Of a stretch of 6,473 nt of DNA, positions 1-5,886 are shown one piece after another (within the stretch, counting starts at the first letter, position 1; each line of letters begins with the position of its first letter). The position numbers and the translations under genes are program-made. The notes under the pieces are model-generated. The model did not search any database. It was not told where the DNA came from and saw nothing but the letters and a program-made list of their open reading frames with translations. The stretch lies in NCBI GenBank assembly GCA_019347795.1, contig JAHWKS010000346.1, positions 1 through 6,473 of the forward strand. The letters run 5' to 3'. The DNA comes from Planctomycetota bacterium. Lineage in GTDB: Bacteria; Planctomycetota; Planctomycetia; Pirellulales; Pirellulaceae.

Positions 1-2
1 TG

Positions 3-176
3 TCGATCTTCGACCTTGCCCGCGCCATGCATCGAACGGTCCGATGGGTGCGGACGCACCTGCGAGACCGAGGCGGCGTGCCGCACACGCTCATCGGCGA
101 TACGGAATACTTCGCCAGCGACGACGTCATTGCTTGGCTGGAAGAGCGCAAGATCGACCCGCGTGAAAACCTGTGA
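3..176 (+). CDS. Excisionase/AlpA-like small DNA-binding protein, C-terminal part
   Basis: An open frame enters from the left edge and ends at TGA 174-176, giving 57 visible residues. The visible part starts with SIFDLARAMHRTVRWVRTHL, continues with a glycine-containing turn, and then has IGDTEYFASDDVIAWLEER. This is the layout of small winged helix-turn-helix proteins of the excisionase/AlpA/MerR-like group: a recognition helix, a short wing giving 'P-x-x-x-I-G', then a hydrophobic 'F-x-x-x-D-V-x-x-W-L' closing helix. Such proteins bind element ends or promoters to direct excision or transcription, which suits the position near an attachment site. The N-terminus is outside the window, so length and start are unknown. 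The call rests on pattern only; a phage or plasmid regulator of the same fold is equally possible. Confidence 0.5.
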   Translation, partial: SIFDLARAMHRTVRWVRTHLRDRGGVPHTLIGDTEYFASDDVIAWLEERKIDPRENL

Positions 177-200
177 CCGCCGGGACACCGAAAGCGACTT

Positions 201-240
201 ATGCGAAATCGCATTGCAGCCTATTGACCCGGTTATGCGA
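201..240. promoter_or_regulatory. ATGCGA half-site cluster, candidate operator
   Basis: Three copies of ATGCGA lie around the promoter of the downstream helix-turn-helix gene. Positions 201-206 and the inverted copy 209-214 (TCGCAT) form a palindrome with a 2-bp centre, just upstream of the -35. A third, direct copy at 235-240 lies between the -35 and -10. The wider word TTATGCGAAA is repeated at 199-208 and 233-242. The arrangement suits autoregulation by the protein encoded at 290-868, but the binding partner is inferred; the partial regulator upstream is another candidate. Confidence 0.5.
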
Positions 241-251
241 AAGCCTATAAT
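224..251 (+). promoter_or_regulatory. Sigma70-type promoter of the helix-turn-helix gene
   Basis: TTGACC (224-229) and a perfect TATAAT (246-251) are separated by 16 bp. Transcription would begin near 258, leaving a leader of about 30 nt with GGAG at 278-281 before the ATG at 290. It is one of the best promoter matches in the window. An ATGCGA half-site lies inside its spacer, so a repressor bound there would block RNA polymerase. Confidence 0.75.
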
Positions 252-289
252 CCAACCATCGACGGTTTCTTACTCTTGGAGAAAGGAAG

Positions 290-868
290 ATGAAGATGGT
301 TGAGGTACTTCGCGACGTGGTGGAGCGGTCTTGCTTCACGGTCAACTCCCTGGCCGGCGCGGCGGGCATTCCGCAGCCGACTCTCCAGCGGTTCGTTTCG
401 GGGGAGCAGACGCTCTCCGCCGACAACGCGCAAAAGCTTTGCGATTACTTCGGGCTGGAGTTGGTTCGGGAGATCAACTGGACCGAGCACGCCGAAGAGG
501 CGTGGAGCGAGTACGAAAACGAGGCGTGGAACGAATACGTAAACGGCGAAGAGTCGGGATGGACCGACCACGAAAGCGAGGCGTGGGAGGAAAACTCCGA
601 AGAGGCGTGGAATGAGTACGTGGAGGAGAACTGGCCCGATCCCGAGTGGGACGCGGACGACTTCCAAGGCTGGAAGGAGGAGCATTACGGCGACTGGGAA
701 GCCGAAGAGCGCTATCGCTGGGACCGCGAAGAGGGCGCCGAGCTTTACAAGGAATGGGTGGCCGAGAATTACGATTCATGGGCCACCGTGGAGCGCGAAG
801 AGTTCGAGGCGGAAGTACGGGCCGAGCTTGAGGCGGTTCCCTACGTTCGCATCCTGGACGACGAATAA
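290..868 (+). CDS. Xre-type helix-turn-helix protein with Trp-octad acidic tail
   Basis: The protein has 192 residues. Residues about 4-60 form a lambda-repressor/Xre-like helix-turn-helix; the core reads VNSLAGAAGIPQPTLQRFVS, followed by a helix containing NAQKLCDYFGLEL. From residue 61 the protein changes character. Thirteen tryptophans fall at 64, 72, 80, 91, 99, 107, 115, 120, 128, 136, 144, 156 and 164, mostly exactly eight apart, often with Tyr three residues away. About 48 of the last 132 residues are Asp or Glu against about 8 Lys or Arg. No signal peptide or membrane segment is seen. The start at 290 has GGAG eight bases upstream; an in-frame ATG at 296, served by AAGGA at 283-287, is a close rival. 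It has its own promoter and terminator, so it is probably monocistronic. DNA binding and autoregulation are inferred from the N-terminus. I do not recognise the tail; protein-protein contact or DNA mimicry are possible roles, neither shown. Confidence 0.85.
   Translation: MKMVEVLRDVVERSCFTVNSLAGAAGIPQPTLQRFVSGEQTLSADNAQKLCDYFGLELVREINWTEHAEEAWSEYENEAWNEYVNGEESGWTDHESEAWEENSEEAWNEYVEENWPDPEWDADDFQGWKEEHYGDWEAEERYRWDREEGAELYKEWVAENYDSWATVEREEFEAEVRAELEAVPYVRILDDE
497..610 (+). repeat. Degenerate coding repeat in the acidic tail (GAGGCGTGG x4)
   Basis: GAGGCGTGG, encoding Glu-Ala-Trp, occurs exactly at 497-505, 521-529, 578-586 and 602-610. Two pairs are each spaced 24 bp (8 codons), and the pairs are 81 bp (27 codons) apart. 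The second copy in each pair is followed by a similar Asn-Glu-Tyr-Val. This suggests that the tail grew by duplication of 8-codon units and then of a 27-codon block. Beyond 610 the eight-residue tryptophan spacing continues while nucleotide identity fades. Confidence 0.8.
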
Positions 869-938
869 CCCGCATCCCCGCGCCCTGACCCTCGCGACGC
901 TAGCCGTTGCTGCCGATGGGCGAGGACATCGCGGGACC

Positions 939-978
939 ACCGGCCGCCGGGCGATTGCTCCGCGGCCGGTTTTCGTTT
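939..978 (+). terminator. Intrinsic terminator after the helix-turn-helix gene
   Basis: A 9-bp perfect stem, ACCGGCCGC (939-947) with GCGGCCGGT (962-970), encloses a 14-nt loop. It is followed by the T-rich run TTTTCGTTT (970-978). It lies 70 bp after the stop of the + strand gene. The T tract exists only for + strand transcripts and runs up to the stop codon of the convergent gene, so it is not a good terminator for the minus strand. A near-copy of this element occurs at 1821-1859. Confidence 0.75.
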
Positions 979-1367
979 CAGGCAGGCTCCGGCTCAAACC
1001 TTAGATTCCGCTCAGACGCCGCACGCGCCAAGTCGTTCAGCGCCCGCCTTGCGCTCTCGTCCACGTCACCCCGGAACGGGAGGAACAGCACGGAGAGGAG
1101 CACGCCATCGTGGTTGACGGAGATGTAGTTCGGCAGGTCTTCGAGGATCTCCGCTACGCCCTTGACCCGGCACCCTACCACCTCGCCGGTGTCCACGGAC
1201 AGAAACAGCGTCACGTGGTCGCTTAGCCGCTTGGAGTGCTCTCGATCAGGCTTGAAATAGAACGTGAGCGCGTCAGCCTCTTTGCTGAACCTCATGTACG
1301 GCTCAAATTCGCCAACGGGCGCATCGGCTTCCAGTTGCTCTCGCAGTGCTTCTAGATTAGCGGCCAT
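978..1367 (-). CDS. Small protein, DUF2283-like, antitoxin-position partner
   Basis: The product is 129 residues from the ATG at 1365-1367. The centre, FSKEADALTFYF, then about 17 residues, then LFLSVDTGEVVGCRVKGVAE, resembles the short beta-rich DUF2283-type fold ('D-x-E-A-D-x-L-x-x-x ... V-D-x-x-G-x-V-V-G-x-x'). The family link is by eye and weak. The C-terminal half adds a helix rich in Ala and Arg. Its start lies 16 bp inside the end of the upstream gene, so it is probably translated by coupling. AAAGG sits about nine bases before the ATG. A GTG at 1433 would add 22 proline- and glutamate-rich residues but overlap the upstream gene by 82 bp, so I prefer the ATG. Proteins of this kind often sit next to small toxin-like proteins, which is the only basis for an antitoxin role. 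Confidence 0.7.
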   Translation of the reverse strand: MAANLEALREQLEADAPVGEFEPYMRFSKEADALTFYFKPDREHSKRLSDHVTLFLSVDTGEVVGCRVKGVAEILEDLPNYISVNHDGVLLSVLFLPFRGDVDESARRALNDLARAASERNLRFEPEPA

Positions 1368-1756
1368 ACAATTGTGCCTTTCACGTCTTGGGGGAGCAGG
1401 GGGTTCTGCGTGTCCTTCATCCTCCACGTCCACAAGTCGATGGTACCACTGGGCAAAATGAATACCAAAAACAGCTGCCCCGGCGGCGGAGGGACCTCGA
1501 TCGACAGACTTCGGTAGTCCATCTTTGGTTCACCGGCGTACGCAAAGCAGTCGCCTTTGTCGGGACGGGTCCACCCTCGGATAATGAGAGTGGGATCGTC
1601 GAGAACCGCCTTCACCAGTATGATTCGTGCGAATCGGGCTTGGTCCTTGCCCTTTTGCAGCGATTCGTAGTCGCGATGCTCGATCCCAACTTCCCATGTG
1701 GAGTTATCGGGATCGTCGGGCGATCTGGTGACGAACGGGTACTTCCATCTTGCCAT
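1352..1756 (-). CDS. Hypothetical 134-residue protein, possible toxin of a two-gene module
   Basis: The 134-residue product starts at the ATG at 1754-1756 and ends with TAG at 1352-1354. It has no signal peptide or membrane segment. The middle part has the pattern ARFARIILVKAVLDDPTLII, then GW-x-RPDKGDC, and then PPPPGQLFLVFILPSG-x-I. This 'helix, DDP-x-x-I-x-G, cysteine strand, then F-L-V-F strand' order recalls small RelE/BrnT/DUF4258-like toxins, but the similarity is loose and I do not claim a family. It is the first gene of a two-gene unit on the minus strand, overlapping the next by 16 bp. No convincing ribosome site precedes the ATG. The promoter at 1766-1794 would start the transcript only a few bases before it, so the mRNA may be leaderless. 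Confidence 0.7.
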   Translation of the reverse strand: MARWKYPFVTRSPDDPDNSTWEVGIEHRDYESLQKGKDQARFARIILVKAVLDDPTLIIRGWTRPDKGDCFAYAGEPKMDYRSLSIEVPPPPGQLFLVFILPSGTIDLWTWRMKDTQNPLLPQDVKGTIVWPLI

Positions 1757-1765
1757 GACGGGACA

Positions 1766-1794
1766 AGCGTAGCAATCCGAAATGGCGCCGTCAA
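1766..1794 (-). promoter_or_regulatory. Promoter of the minus-strand two-gene unit, possibly leaderless
   Basis: Read on the minus strand, TTGACG (1789-1794) is followed after 17 bp by TACGCT (1766-1771). The -10 matches the consensus at only three of six positions, but TG at the extended -10 position helps it. The transcript would begin near 1759, about three bases before the ATG that starts at 1756. This agrees with the lack of a ribosome site there. Confidence 0.45.
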
Positions 1795-1820
1795 ACGGTT
1801 TTGCGGTGTCGAAACCGCCG

Positions 1821-1859
1821 CCGGCCGCCGGCCGATTTGCCCTGTGGCCGGCTTTCTTT
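1821..1859 (+). repeat. Second copy of the terminator-like hairpin repeat
   Basis: This is a near-copy of 940-978 in the same orientation. Both begin CCGGCCGCCGG, then C or G, then CGATT, then a short variable loop, then GGCCGG and a T-rich tail. Of the first 17 bases 16 are identical, and this copy has one extra loop base. Its stem is GCCGGCC (1827-1833) with GGCCGGC (1846-1852), followed by TTTCTTT (1853-1859). No + strand gene ends nearby, so a simple terminator role is unexplained here. The two copies bracket the minus-strand gene pair. Confidence 0.65.
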
Positions 1860-1868
1860 GCGTCGGCT

Positions 1869-1890
1869 AAAAACGGTAGTTACCGTTTTT
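1869..1890. repeat. Perfect palindrome with 10-bp arms
   Basis: AAAAACGGTA (1869-1878) is exactly inverted as TACCGTTTTT (1881-1890) around a 2-bp centre. The arm length and tight centre are typical of a dimeric protein-binding site. A + transcript would also fold it into a stem ending in five T, but the 2-nt loop is too tight for a normal terminator. It lies about 130 bp from the tRNA fragment, where recombinase or excisionase arm sites are often found, and about 75 bp upstream of the -35 of the minus-strand promoter. Either role is possible. Confidence 0.6.
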
Positions 1891-1933
1891 GGATTCGCGA
1901 ACCCCGGTATTTACTGCGATTCGCTTAGATTGC

Positions 1934-1961
1934 GTGAGACGGTTTGACAACGGCACCGAAG
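1934..1961 (+). promoter_or_regulatory. Strong outward-facing promoter at the element end
   Basis: A perfect TTGACA (1934-1939) and TAGAAT (1956-1961) are 16 bp apart. Transcription would begin near 1968 and run right through the G-rich tract and the tRNA fragment. No gene begins for nearly 300 bp in that direction, and the kinase gene has its own promoter-like site. The promoter therefore seems to serve something outside the integrated arrangement, or read-through. Confidence 0.6.
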
Positions 1962-1984
1962 CGGCTAGAATGGCGAAACCACTA

Positions 1985-2015
1985 GGGTTTTCGGGTTATT
2001 TCGGGCGTTTTGGGG
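1985..2015 (+). other. Four-tract G-quadruplex-type motif
   Basis: Four runs of three or more G lie on the + strand at 1985-1987, 1993-1995, 2003-2005 and 2012-2015. The loops are 5, 7 and 6 nt and rich in T. This meets the usual G3+N1-7 rule for quadruplex-forming DNA or RNA. It is on the non-template strand of the outward promoter and ends six bases before the tRNA fragment. Folding is predicted from the rule only. Confidence 0.5.
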
Positions 2016-2021
2016 TCCGTT

Positions 2022-2065
2022 TTCGCAATGCTGAGGTCGAGGGTTCGAATCCCTTCGCCTCCACC
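2022..2065 (+). pseudogene. 3' part of a class I tRNA gene (best fit tRNA-Ala, CGC); putative attR
   Basis: Read by standard tRNA positions, 2022-2028 (TTCGCAA) is an anticodon loop with anticodon CGC. 2029-2033 is the 3' anticodon strand, and 2034-2038 (AGGTC) is a textbook class I variable loop. GAGGG and CCCTT (2039-2043, 2051-2055) form the T stem around TTCGAAT. CGCCTCC (2056-2062) is the 3' acceptor strand, A2063 the discriminator, then CC without the final A. T at position 70 (able to form G3-U70), discriminator A and anticodon CGC all point to alanine. The bases at 2017-2021 do not pair with the anticodon stem, and no GGGGGCG- or GGAGGCG-like 5' end occurs upstream, so the gene is incomplete and not functional. 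A tmRNA 3' end is less likely because tmRNA lacks this variable loop. Confidence 0.75.
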
Positions 2066-2262
2066 TGATCATTCATCTGCCGGCGAGCCGGGGCGTGCTG
2101 CGACTGGCCGGCGCAAATCTTTGTCGGCGCCAGAGGGGTTTCTGTTGCTGACCTCGTCGGATTGTCGCTGTACCGCCCAGGAAGGAGTGGTACAATAGTT
2201 GCTCTCGGCCTAACCCCCGCTTTTTTGGGCTGACTTCGCCGCGAGGTTGAAGGAAAGCACAC
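2066..2262 (+). other. Chromosomal-side intergenic region and kinase leader
   Basis: No gene is supported here. It holds a modest hairpin (CTGGC 2104-2108 with GCCAG 2129-2133) without a T run, the kinase promoter (2188-2196), and a leader of about 60 nt. The ribosome site AAGGAA (2250-2255) lies seven bases before the kinase ATG. Confidence 0.5.
2169..2196 (+). promoter_or_regulatory. Extended -10 promoter of the kinase gene with overlapping dyad
   Basis: TGG followed by TACAAT (2188-2196) forms an extended -10 element. No good -35 lies 16-18 bp upstream, which is typical of extended -10 promoters. TGTACC (2169-2174) and GGTACA (2189-2194) form an inverted repeat with a 14-bp gap; its right arm lies within the -10 and the arm centres are 20 bp apart, about two helical turns. 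A dimeric regulator bound there would cover the promoter. Transcription would begin near 2203. Confidence 0.5.
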
Positions 2263-5200
2263 ATGGTTCAGCCGGCCGGCCGCCTCTCCCCGCCCGCAGA
2301 CGACCTCGATACGCTCCGCACGGAGGAGCGGCGGTATCGCTCCTTGCTCGACTTCGCGCCGGATGCGGTATTTATCTATCCGATCATCGATGGCGGCGAA
2401 CCCGGCTGCTTTGTGGAAGTCAATGAGGAGGCCTGTCGGCGGCTGGGCTACACCCGCTCGGAGTTGCTTCGGCTGAGCGTGCGCGACATCACGGAGGCGC
2501 CGTCCGCGACGATCGCTCAAATTCTTACGGAGCTCGTTCGAACCGGCGCCGTCACCAGGCAGACGGAGCATATCGCCAAGGATGGGCGGCGCACTCCGGT
2601 CGAGGTGATCGCCCGCGTAATCGAGCTGGACGATCGGCCGCACGTGTTCGCCACGGCCCGGGACATCACCGCCCGGCTCAACACGGCCGAGGCGCTGCGG
2701 GAGAGCGAAGAGCGGTTGCGATTCACTTTGGAGGCGGCCCGCGTCGGCTCCTGGGACTGGAACATCGCGGCCGACGAGGTGAAGTGGTCGGAGCATTTGG
2801 AGCAGATTCACGGGCGCGAGCCGGGCAGCTTCGGCGAGTCGCTGCAGTCGGTAATCGACGAGATTTATGCTCCCGACCGGCCGCACGTGGAGGCGGCGAT
2901 TCGCGCGGCGCTGGAGGGGGACGGCGTCTATGAAGTGGAGTACCGGATCCTCCGTGCGGACGGCTCCTTGGGATGGCTTCACGGGCAGGGCCGGGCCACC
3001 TTCGACGAGGCCGGCCGGCCGGTCCGCATGGCGGGCGTCTGCATGGACGTCACGGAGCGGCGTCGAACGGACGCCATCACGCGGCTGCTCGCCGAGGCCG
3101 GCTCGCTGTTGAGCAACACGCTCGACATCGAGCGCACGCTGGAGGGGGTGGCGCAACTGCTCGTGCCCACGCTCGGCGACTGGTGCGCCATCGATCTGAT
3201 GCGCGATGGCCGGCGTCTCGAACACGTCGCGGTAGTGCATTCGGATCCGGAGAAGGTTGCCTTGGCGGAGGAGCTGCGGCGCCGATATCCGCCGGATCTC
3301 GGCGCCCCGCGCGGACTGGCGAAGGTCATTCGCACCGGGGACCCGGAGCTGTACGCCGACGTATCAGAAGATTTGCTGCAGCAATCGGCGCAGGATGAGG
3401 AGCACTTCCGCATTCTCCGCGAGCTGGGCTTGAGGTCGGCCTTGGTCGTGCCGCTGACGGCGCGGGAGCGGACGCTGGGGGCGATTACCCTCATCTCCGC
3501 GGAGTCGCAGCGGCGGTATCATGAGCGCGATCTGGCGGTCGTCCGGGAACTGGCGGCGCGGTGCGCCCTGGCCGTGGACAACGCCCGCTTGTTCGGCGAT
3601 TCGCAGCGCGAGTTGGCCGAACGCCGGCAGGCCGAGGCGGCGCTGCGGGCGCAGACGCAAATGCTGGCGGCGGTCAATCGCATTAACATGGTGTTGGCCG
3701 GCCAGTTGGAGCTGGAAAAGCTGGTGCAGACCGTGACGGACGCGGGGCAGGAGCTGACCCGGGCCGACTACGGCGCCTTCTTCTACAACACCGTGGACGA
3801 GAATGGCGACGCCTACGTGCTGTGCACCCTCTCGGGCTTGACGCGCGAGCAATTCCCCGGGCTGGAAATGCCGCGGAAGATGGAGCTGTTCGCCCCCACG
3901 TATGAAGGCAGATACGTGGTGCGGATCGGCGACGTCAGCCGGGACAAGCGCTACGGCAAGATGGCGCCGCACTTCGGGGTCCCGCCGAATCATCCTCCCG
4001 TCCGCAGCTATTTGGCGGCCCCGGTCGTTTCCCGCACGGGCGAGGTGCACGGCGGATTGTTCTTCGGCCATCATAGCCCGGACGTATTCACGCACCAGGA
4101 TGAGCAGGTGATCGCCGGCATCGCCGCCCAGGCGGCCATCGCCATCGACAATGCGCGGCTCTATCAGGCTGCGCAAAGGGAGCTGGCCGAACGCCGGCAG
4201 GCGGAGGAGAAGCTGCACGTGGCGCGCGAGGCCGCCGAAGCCGCGAACCGCGCCAAGAGCGAATTCCTGGCCAATATGAGCCATGAAATCCGCACCCCGA
4301 TGACTTCCATCCTCGGCTACGCCGACGTATTGAGCCGTCACTTGGACGATCCGGACGACCTCCAGTGCGTGGACACCATCCGCCGCAACGGCAAGTTCCT
4401 GCTGGAGATTCTCAACGACATCCTCGATCTCTCCCGCATCGAGGCGGGACGGCTCGAGATCGACCGCCGCCGCGTCCGGCCCGACGAGCTGGTGGCCGAC
4501 GTCTGCGCGCTGATGGATATCCGCGCCCGCGAGAAGCGATTGCCGCTGACGGTCGAGTATGAAAGCCTGCTCCCCGAGACGATCGAGACCGATCCCACGC
4601 GGCTGCGGCAGATTCTGGTGAACCTGGTGGGGAACGCGATCAAGTTTACCGACGAAGGCAGCGTTCGCCTGGCAGTGCGTGTTCTGGAGGCTGACCAAAA
4701 GCTGCGCTTCGACGTGATCGATACGGGGATCGGCATGACGGCCGATCAGCGGAACCGCCTGTTCCTTCCATTCACGCAGGCCGACAGCTCCGTGAGCCGA
4801 CGCTACGGCGGCAGCGGCCTGGGCCTCACCATCTGCCGCCGGCTGGCGGAGATGCTGGGAGGCGAGATTCGCGTGCAGAGCGAGCCGCAGCGGGGAAGCA
4901 CCTTCACCGTCACCATCGACGCCGGCCCGCTGCAGGGCGTGACGCGCGTGACGCCGAGGAAGGCCGCCGCGCCGCCCACCGAGGAGCATCCGGAGGCGCA
5001 CCGTCTGGATTGTCTCGCACTGGTGGTCGATGATCGCCGCGACATCCGCTATCTCGCGCAGCATTTCCTCGAGCACGCCGGCGCGAGGGTGAAGACGGCG
5101 AAAGACGGCCGCGACGCGCTTCAGGCCGTGGTTCAGGCTCAGGAGCAAGGATCGCCGTTCGACCTCATCGTGCTCGACATGCAAATGCCGGAGATCGACG

Positions 5201-5847
5201 GCTACGAGGCGGCCGCACAGCTTCGCTCGCGCGGCGTCGAGACGCCCATCATCGCTCTTACCGCCGCCGCCATGCAGGGAGACCGAGAACGGTGTCTCCG
5301 CGCCGGCTGCGACGATTACACCAGCAAGCCCATTCACGGGCCGCACCTGGTGGAGTTGGCGGCGCGTTACACGCAGCACGTCACGAAGGGCGAGTTAACG
5401 CGGCGGCGGCAAGACCTGTTAAACGGGAGCCGACGCGACGCGGAGGAAGTTGCGCCGGCGACTTCTCCGCCTTCGGCGGACGGCCGCCGGGTGCTCCTGG
5501 TGGACGACAACGCCGACGTACGCAATCTGACGACGATGCTGCTGGAGATGAGCGGCCATGAGGTGCGAGTCGCCGAAGACGGCGCCACCGCCATCTCGAC
5601 CGCCGAGGAGTTCGCCCCCCAGGCCGTGCTGCTCGACTTGGGACTTCCCGATATGAACGGTTACGAGGTCGTCTCGCGCCTCAAGCAGATGTCGCAACTC
5701 AAAGAGGCCGTGCTGATTGCGCTTTCCGGCCGCGGCGAGCCGGAAGACCGTCGGCGCACGGAGGCGGCGGGATTTCATCATCACCTGGTAAAGCCCGCCA
5801 GCGCCGAGGAGTTGGAAAGGCTGATTCTTCAGGGCAGGCCGGCGTAA
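2263..5847 (+). CDS. Soluble hybrid sensor histidine kinase (PAS-PAS-GAF-GAF-HisKA-HATPase-REC-REC)
   Basis: The protein has 1194 residues. PAS domains lie at about 20-135 and 147-267, each ending in a PAC-type strand with DITARL or DVTERR. GAF domains lie at about 275-445 and 480-635, each followed by the helical linker [10 protein letters not shown]. The dimerisation domain has phospho-acceptor H674 in [10 protein letters not shown]. The ATPase domain has the N box (N787, N791), DTGIG 820-824, the FLPFTQAD segment and GGSGLGL 849-855. Receiver 1 (about 915-1035) has D923-D924, phospho-site D972, T1000 and K1022. Receiver 2 (about 1077-1190) has D1081-D1082, D1125, S1155 and K1177. Both receivers look competent. 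There is no membrane segment, so it senses a cytoplasmic signal, probably small molecules or redox through PAS/GAF. No HPt or DNA-binding output domain is present, so phosphate must pass to a separate partner not seen here. The ATG at 2263 has AAGGAA seven bases upstream. The ligand is unknown. Confidence 0.95.
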   Translation: MVQPAGRLSPPADDLDTLRTEERRYRSLLDFAPDAVFIYPIIDGGEPGCFVEVNEEACRRLGYTRSELLRLSVRDITEAPSATIAQILTELVRTGAVTRQTEHIAKDGRRTPVEVIARVIELDDRPHVFATARDITARLNTAEALRESEERLRFTLEAARVGSWDWNIAADEVKWSEHLEQIHGREPGSFGESLQSVIDEIYAPDRPHVEAAIRAALEGDGVYEVEYRILRADGSLGWLHGQGRATFDEAGRPVRMAGVCMDVTERRRTDAITRLLAEAGSLLSNTLDIERTLEGVAQLLVPTLGDWCAIDLMRDGRRLEHVAVVHSDPEKVALAEELRRRYPPDLGAPRGLAKVIRTGDPELYADVSEDLLQQSAQDEEHFRILRELGLRSALVVPLTARERTLGAITLISAESQRRYHERDLAVVRELAARCALAVDNARLFGDSQRELAERRQAEAALRAQTQMLAAVNRINMVLAGQLELEKLVQTVTDAGQELTRADYGAFFYNTVDENGDAYVLCTLSGLTREQFPGLEMPRKMELFAPTYEGRYVVRIGDVSRDKRYGKMAPHFGVPPNHPPVRSYLAAPVVSRTGEVHGGLFFGHHSPDVFTHQDEQVIAGIAAQAAIAIDNARLYQAAQRELAERRQAEEKLHVAREAAEAANRAKSEFLANMSHEIRTPMTSILGYADVLSRHLDDPDDLQCVDTIRRNGKFLLEILNDILDLSRIEAGRLEIDRRRVRPDELVADVCALMDIRAREKRLPLTVEYESLLPETIETDPTRLRQILVNLVGNAIKFTDEGSVRLAVRVLEADQKLRFDVIDTGIGMTADQRNRLFLPFTQADSSVSRRYGGSGLGLTICRRLAEMLGGEIRVQSEPQRGSTFTVTIDAGPLQGVTRVTPRKAAAPPTEEHPEAHRLDCLALVVDDRRDIRYLAQHFLEHAGARVKTAKDGRDALQAVVQAQEQGSPFDLIVLDMQMPEIDGYEAAAQLRSRGVETPIIALTAAAMQGDRERCLRAGCDDYTSKPIHGPHLVELAARYTQHVTKGELTRRRQDLLNGSRRDAEEVAPATSPPSADGRRVLLVDDNADVRNLTTMLLEMSGHEVRVAEDGATAISTAEEFAPQAVLLDLGLPDMNGYEVVSRLKQMSQLKEAVLIALSGRGEPEDRRRTEAAGFHHHLVKPASAEELERLILQGRPA

Positions 5848-5886
5848 CGTGACGTTTCGCTTCTGAACGCATCCCTTCCGCGCCTT

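Larger units (their letters stand above)
1..2065. mobile_element. Right end of a putative tRNA-integrated genomic element
   Basis: The stretch ends on its right in a 3' tRNA fragment (2022-2065) with no matching 5' half. This is the scar left when a site-specific recombinase inserts an element into a tRNA gene. The fragment reads rightward, so the element lies to its left and the original flank to its right. The contents agree: an excisionase-like protein, a helix-turn-helix protein with a strange tail, a toxin-antitoxin-like pair and repeated hairpins. The right side instead carries a long kinase gene and a transporter gene. No integrase is visible. It would be expected beside an intact tRNA gene beyond the left edge, so the left limit given here is only the window edge. 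The element type (ICE, prophage, satellite or island) cannot be told. Confidence 0.55.

Noticed and set aside
940..1859. Integron attC sites
   Set aside because: The two hairpins bracket a gene unit, but no RYYYAAC and GTTRRRY core boxes could be found at their ends, and genes lie on both strands.
1388..1870. 160-residue + strand frame opposite the minus-strand gene pair
   Set aside because: It is Arg- and Gly-rich without domain character, has no clear start signal, and runs through the hairpin repeat. The minus-strand frames look like real proteins and overlap as an operon.
2104..2133. Hairpin downstream of the tRNA fragment as a terminator
   Set aside because: The stem is only five perfect pairs with competing alternative pairings, and no T run follows.
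2010..2198. 62-residue + strand frame starting with TTG and containing RVRIPSPPP
   Set aside because: It is a translation of the tRNA fragment and the following spacer, with no ribosome site and no protein-like composition.
1996..3240. Long minus-strand frame ending with EAKGFEPSTSALRKRTP
   Set aside because: It lies mostly antisense to the kinase. The familiar-looking C-terminal tail is simply the reverse translation of the tRNA T arm and acceptor strand, a known annotation artefact.
3364..5379. 671-residue minus-strand frame
   Set aside because: It is antisense to the kinase, whose domains and catalytic residues are complete. Long antisense frames are expected in GC-rich coding DNA.
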